Source: Gracilibacteraceae bacterium
GTDB taxonomy: Bacteria; Bacillota; Desulfitobacteriia; Desulfitobacteriales; Syntrophobotulaceae
Direction: 5' to 3'
NCBI GenBank assembly: GCA_031263945.1
Contig: JAISEW010000170.1
Location: 1-6,348 of the forward strand
Length of the DNA: 6,348 nucleotides
The position numbers and the translations under genes are program-made. The notes under the pieces were generated by a model. The model saw only the letters and a list, made by a program, of their open reading frames with translations. It was not told the DNA's origin and did no database searches. Positions 5,806 through 6,348 of the stretch are shown here, in pieces. Every line of letters starts with the position of its first letter. Position 1 is the stretch's first letter.

Positions 5806-5877
5806 CATTCCGGCTTTATGCCGGAATCCATCCCCGTCCCCTGTCTCTTGGATTCCGGAACAAGTCCGGAATGACGG
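5806..5877 (-). repeat. REP-like paired-hairpin element between livJ and livH
   Basis: Two hairpins of identical geometry, each with an 8-bp stem and a 5-nt loop. The first is ATTCCGGC (5807-5814) with GCCGGAAT (5820-5827), loop TTTAT. The second is ATTCCGGA (5852-5859) with TCCGGAAT (5865-5872), loop ACAAG. They are joined by a C-rich 24-nt linker, and the outer ends CATTCCGG and CCGGAATG are themselves inverted repeats. Positions 5806-5824 recur exactly, inverted, at 454-472. This design resembles paired REP or short MITE-like repeats mobilised by REP-associated tyrosine transposases, but no such gene is present here. In the RNA it could slow 3'-end decay of the livJ message. Confidence 0.65.
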
Positions 5878-5896
5878 CTCTGTAACTATTTTTGCG

Positions 5897-5922
5897 GGCA
5901 AGCCGGCCGCGGCCGGCTTGCC
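5897..5922 (-). promoter_or_regulatory. Perfect 26-bp palindrome after the livJ stop
   Basis: GGCAAGCCGGCC (5897-5908), then GC, then GGCCGGCTTGCC (5911-5922) is fully self-complementary. It lies 37 nt beyond the livJ TAA (5960-5962) and would form a very stable hairpin in the mRNA. On the minus strand it is followed by CCGCAAAAATAG, an A-run instead of the U-run of an intrinsic terminator. A barrier protecting livJ mRNA, or a leaky or factor-dependent stop that lowers expression of livHMGF, fits best. A protein-binding site on DNA is an alternative. Confidence 0.6.
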
Positions 5923-5959
5923 GTCAGTTCAGTCAAATCGGGTCGTTTCGCGCGATCCT

Positions 5960-6348
5960 TTATTTGGGTTCGACTACCTGCTTGAATTCTTTGACGCCGT
6001 CGACGGACTCGAGGATGACCGCCGTCTTGGCCGGGTTATGCGTCGCGGGATCAAATGTCATCGTCCCGGCAATACCTGTAACTTCTCCCAGGTTTTCCAA
6101 GGCGGAGCGCAGGGCTTCCGGATCCGTGCCGCCGGCGTTTTTCACCGCTTCGATCAGCATCGTCGCGGATTCATAGCCCAGGACGCTGAACCCGTCGGGC
6201 GCCCGGTTGTAGGCCGCCTGATACTCGCTGACAAAATCCTGCAGCGACGGGTCGTCCATGTAAACGAAGTCTACATAGAAGGTATTGTTCATGTTCTCAG
6301 CGCCGGCGATGCCCACCATGTCGCCGCTGCCCCAGCCGTCGCCGCCCA
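5960..6348 (-). CDS. livJ: Branched-chain amino acid ABC transporter, substrate-binding protein LivJ (C-terminal part)
   Basis: Only the last 128 residues are in the window; the N-terminus, with the expected export signal, lies beyond 6348. The visible part starts GGDGWGSGDMVGIAG, matching the G-x-DGW motif that opens the second lobe segment in Leu/Ile/Val-type periplasmic binding proteins. It continues with the family features FVSEYQAAYNRAPDGFSVLGYESATMLIEAVKNAG, a F-x-x-x-Y pattern followed by the Y-[ED]-[AS] element. It ends with GTMTFDPATHNPAKTAVILESVDG, the usual closing hairpin. The role is to capture branched-chain amino acids, or in some homologues other amino acids or amides, and deliver them to LivHM. 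As the first visible gene of the operon it should be read first; the promoter is outside the window. Confidence 0.92.
   Translation of the reverse strand, partial: GGDGWGSGDMVGIAGAENMNNTFYVDFVYMDDPSLQDFVSEYQAAYNRAPDGFSVLGYESATMLIEAVKNAGGTDPEALRSALENLGEVTGIAGTMTFDPATHNPAKTAVILESVDGVKEFKQVVEPK

Noticed and set aside
5897..5922. Intrinsic terminator of livJ
   Set aside because: The stem is excellent but the transcribed strand continues with an A-run, and the plus strand also lacks a T-run directly after it.

Overview
The window carries the end of an AT-rich orphan gene, a cyclic-di-GMP-type response regulator, and, on the opposite strand, most of a branched-chain amino acid ABC transporter (liv) operon.

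Organism: GC-rich DNA from a bacterium with a complete Liv transporter, a REC/HD-GYP response regulator and CBS-ACT signalling. Several lineages would fit: Gram-negative-walled Firmicutes (Negativicutes), Synergistota or Deltaproteobacteria-like groups. The sequence alone does not decide between them.

Layout: (1) 1-301, plus strand: 3' part of an unrecognised gene at about 27% GC by hand count, very unlike everything after it. (2) 302-583: the composition switches to GC-rich near 380. This stretch has a degenerate copy of a hairpin repeat, a plausible intrinsic terminator (474-497), a near-consensus sigma-70 promoter (502-530, 17-bp spacer) and a good ribosome binding site. (3) 584-1660, plus strand: REC plus HD-GYP response regulator of the RpfG type, apparently transcribed alone from that promoter. 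(4) 1665-6348, minus strand, transcribed right to left: livJ (C-terminal part only, running off the window), a 266-nt hairpin-rich spacer, then livH, livM, livG, livF and a CBS-CBS-ACT protein, tightly packed with abutting or overlapping ends.

How the genes work together: LivJ should capture branched-chain amino acids or related substrates outside the membrane. LivH and LivM form the channel, and LivG and LivF drive it with ATP. The last gene combines an adenine-nucleotide-sensing module (CBS pair) with an amino-acid-sensing one (ACT). Its place at the end of the operon suggests, but does not prove, that it couples transport or metabolism to energy and amino-acid state. The hairpins between livJ and livH probably let the binding protein be made in excess over the membrane parts. 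The response regulator converges on the operon with only 4 nt between the stop codons and need not be functionally linked to it.

I see no CRISPR array, RNA gene, transposase or defence system. The less ordinary material is the paired-hairpin repeat shared by the two intergenic regions, the structured livJ-livH spacer, the AT-rich orphan gene and the liv-linked CBS-ACT protein.
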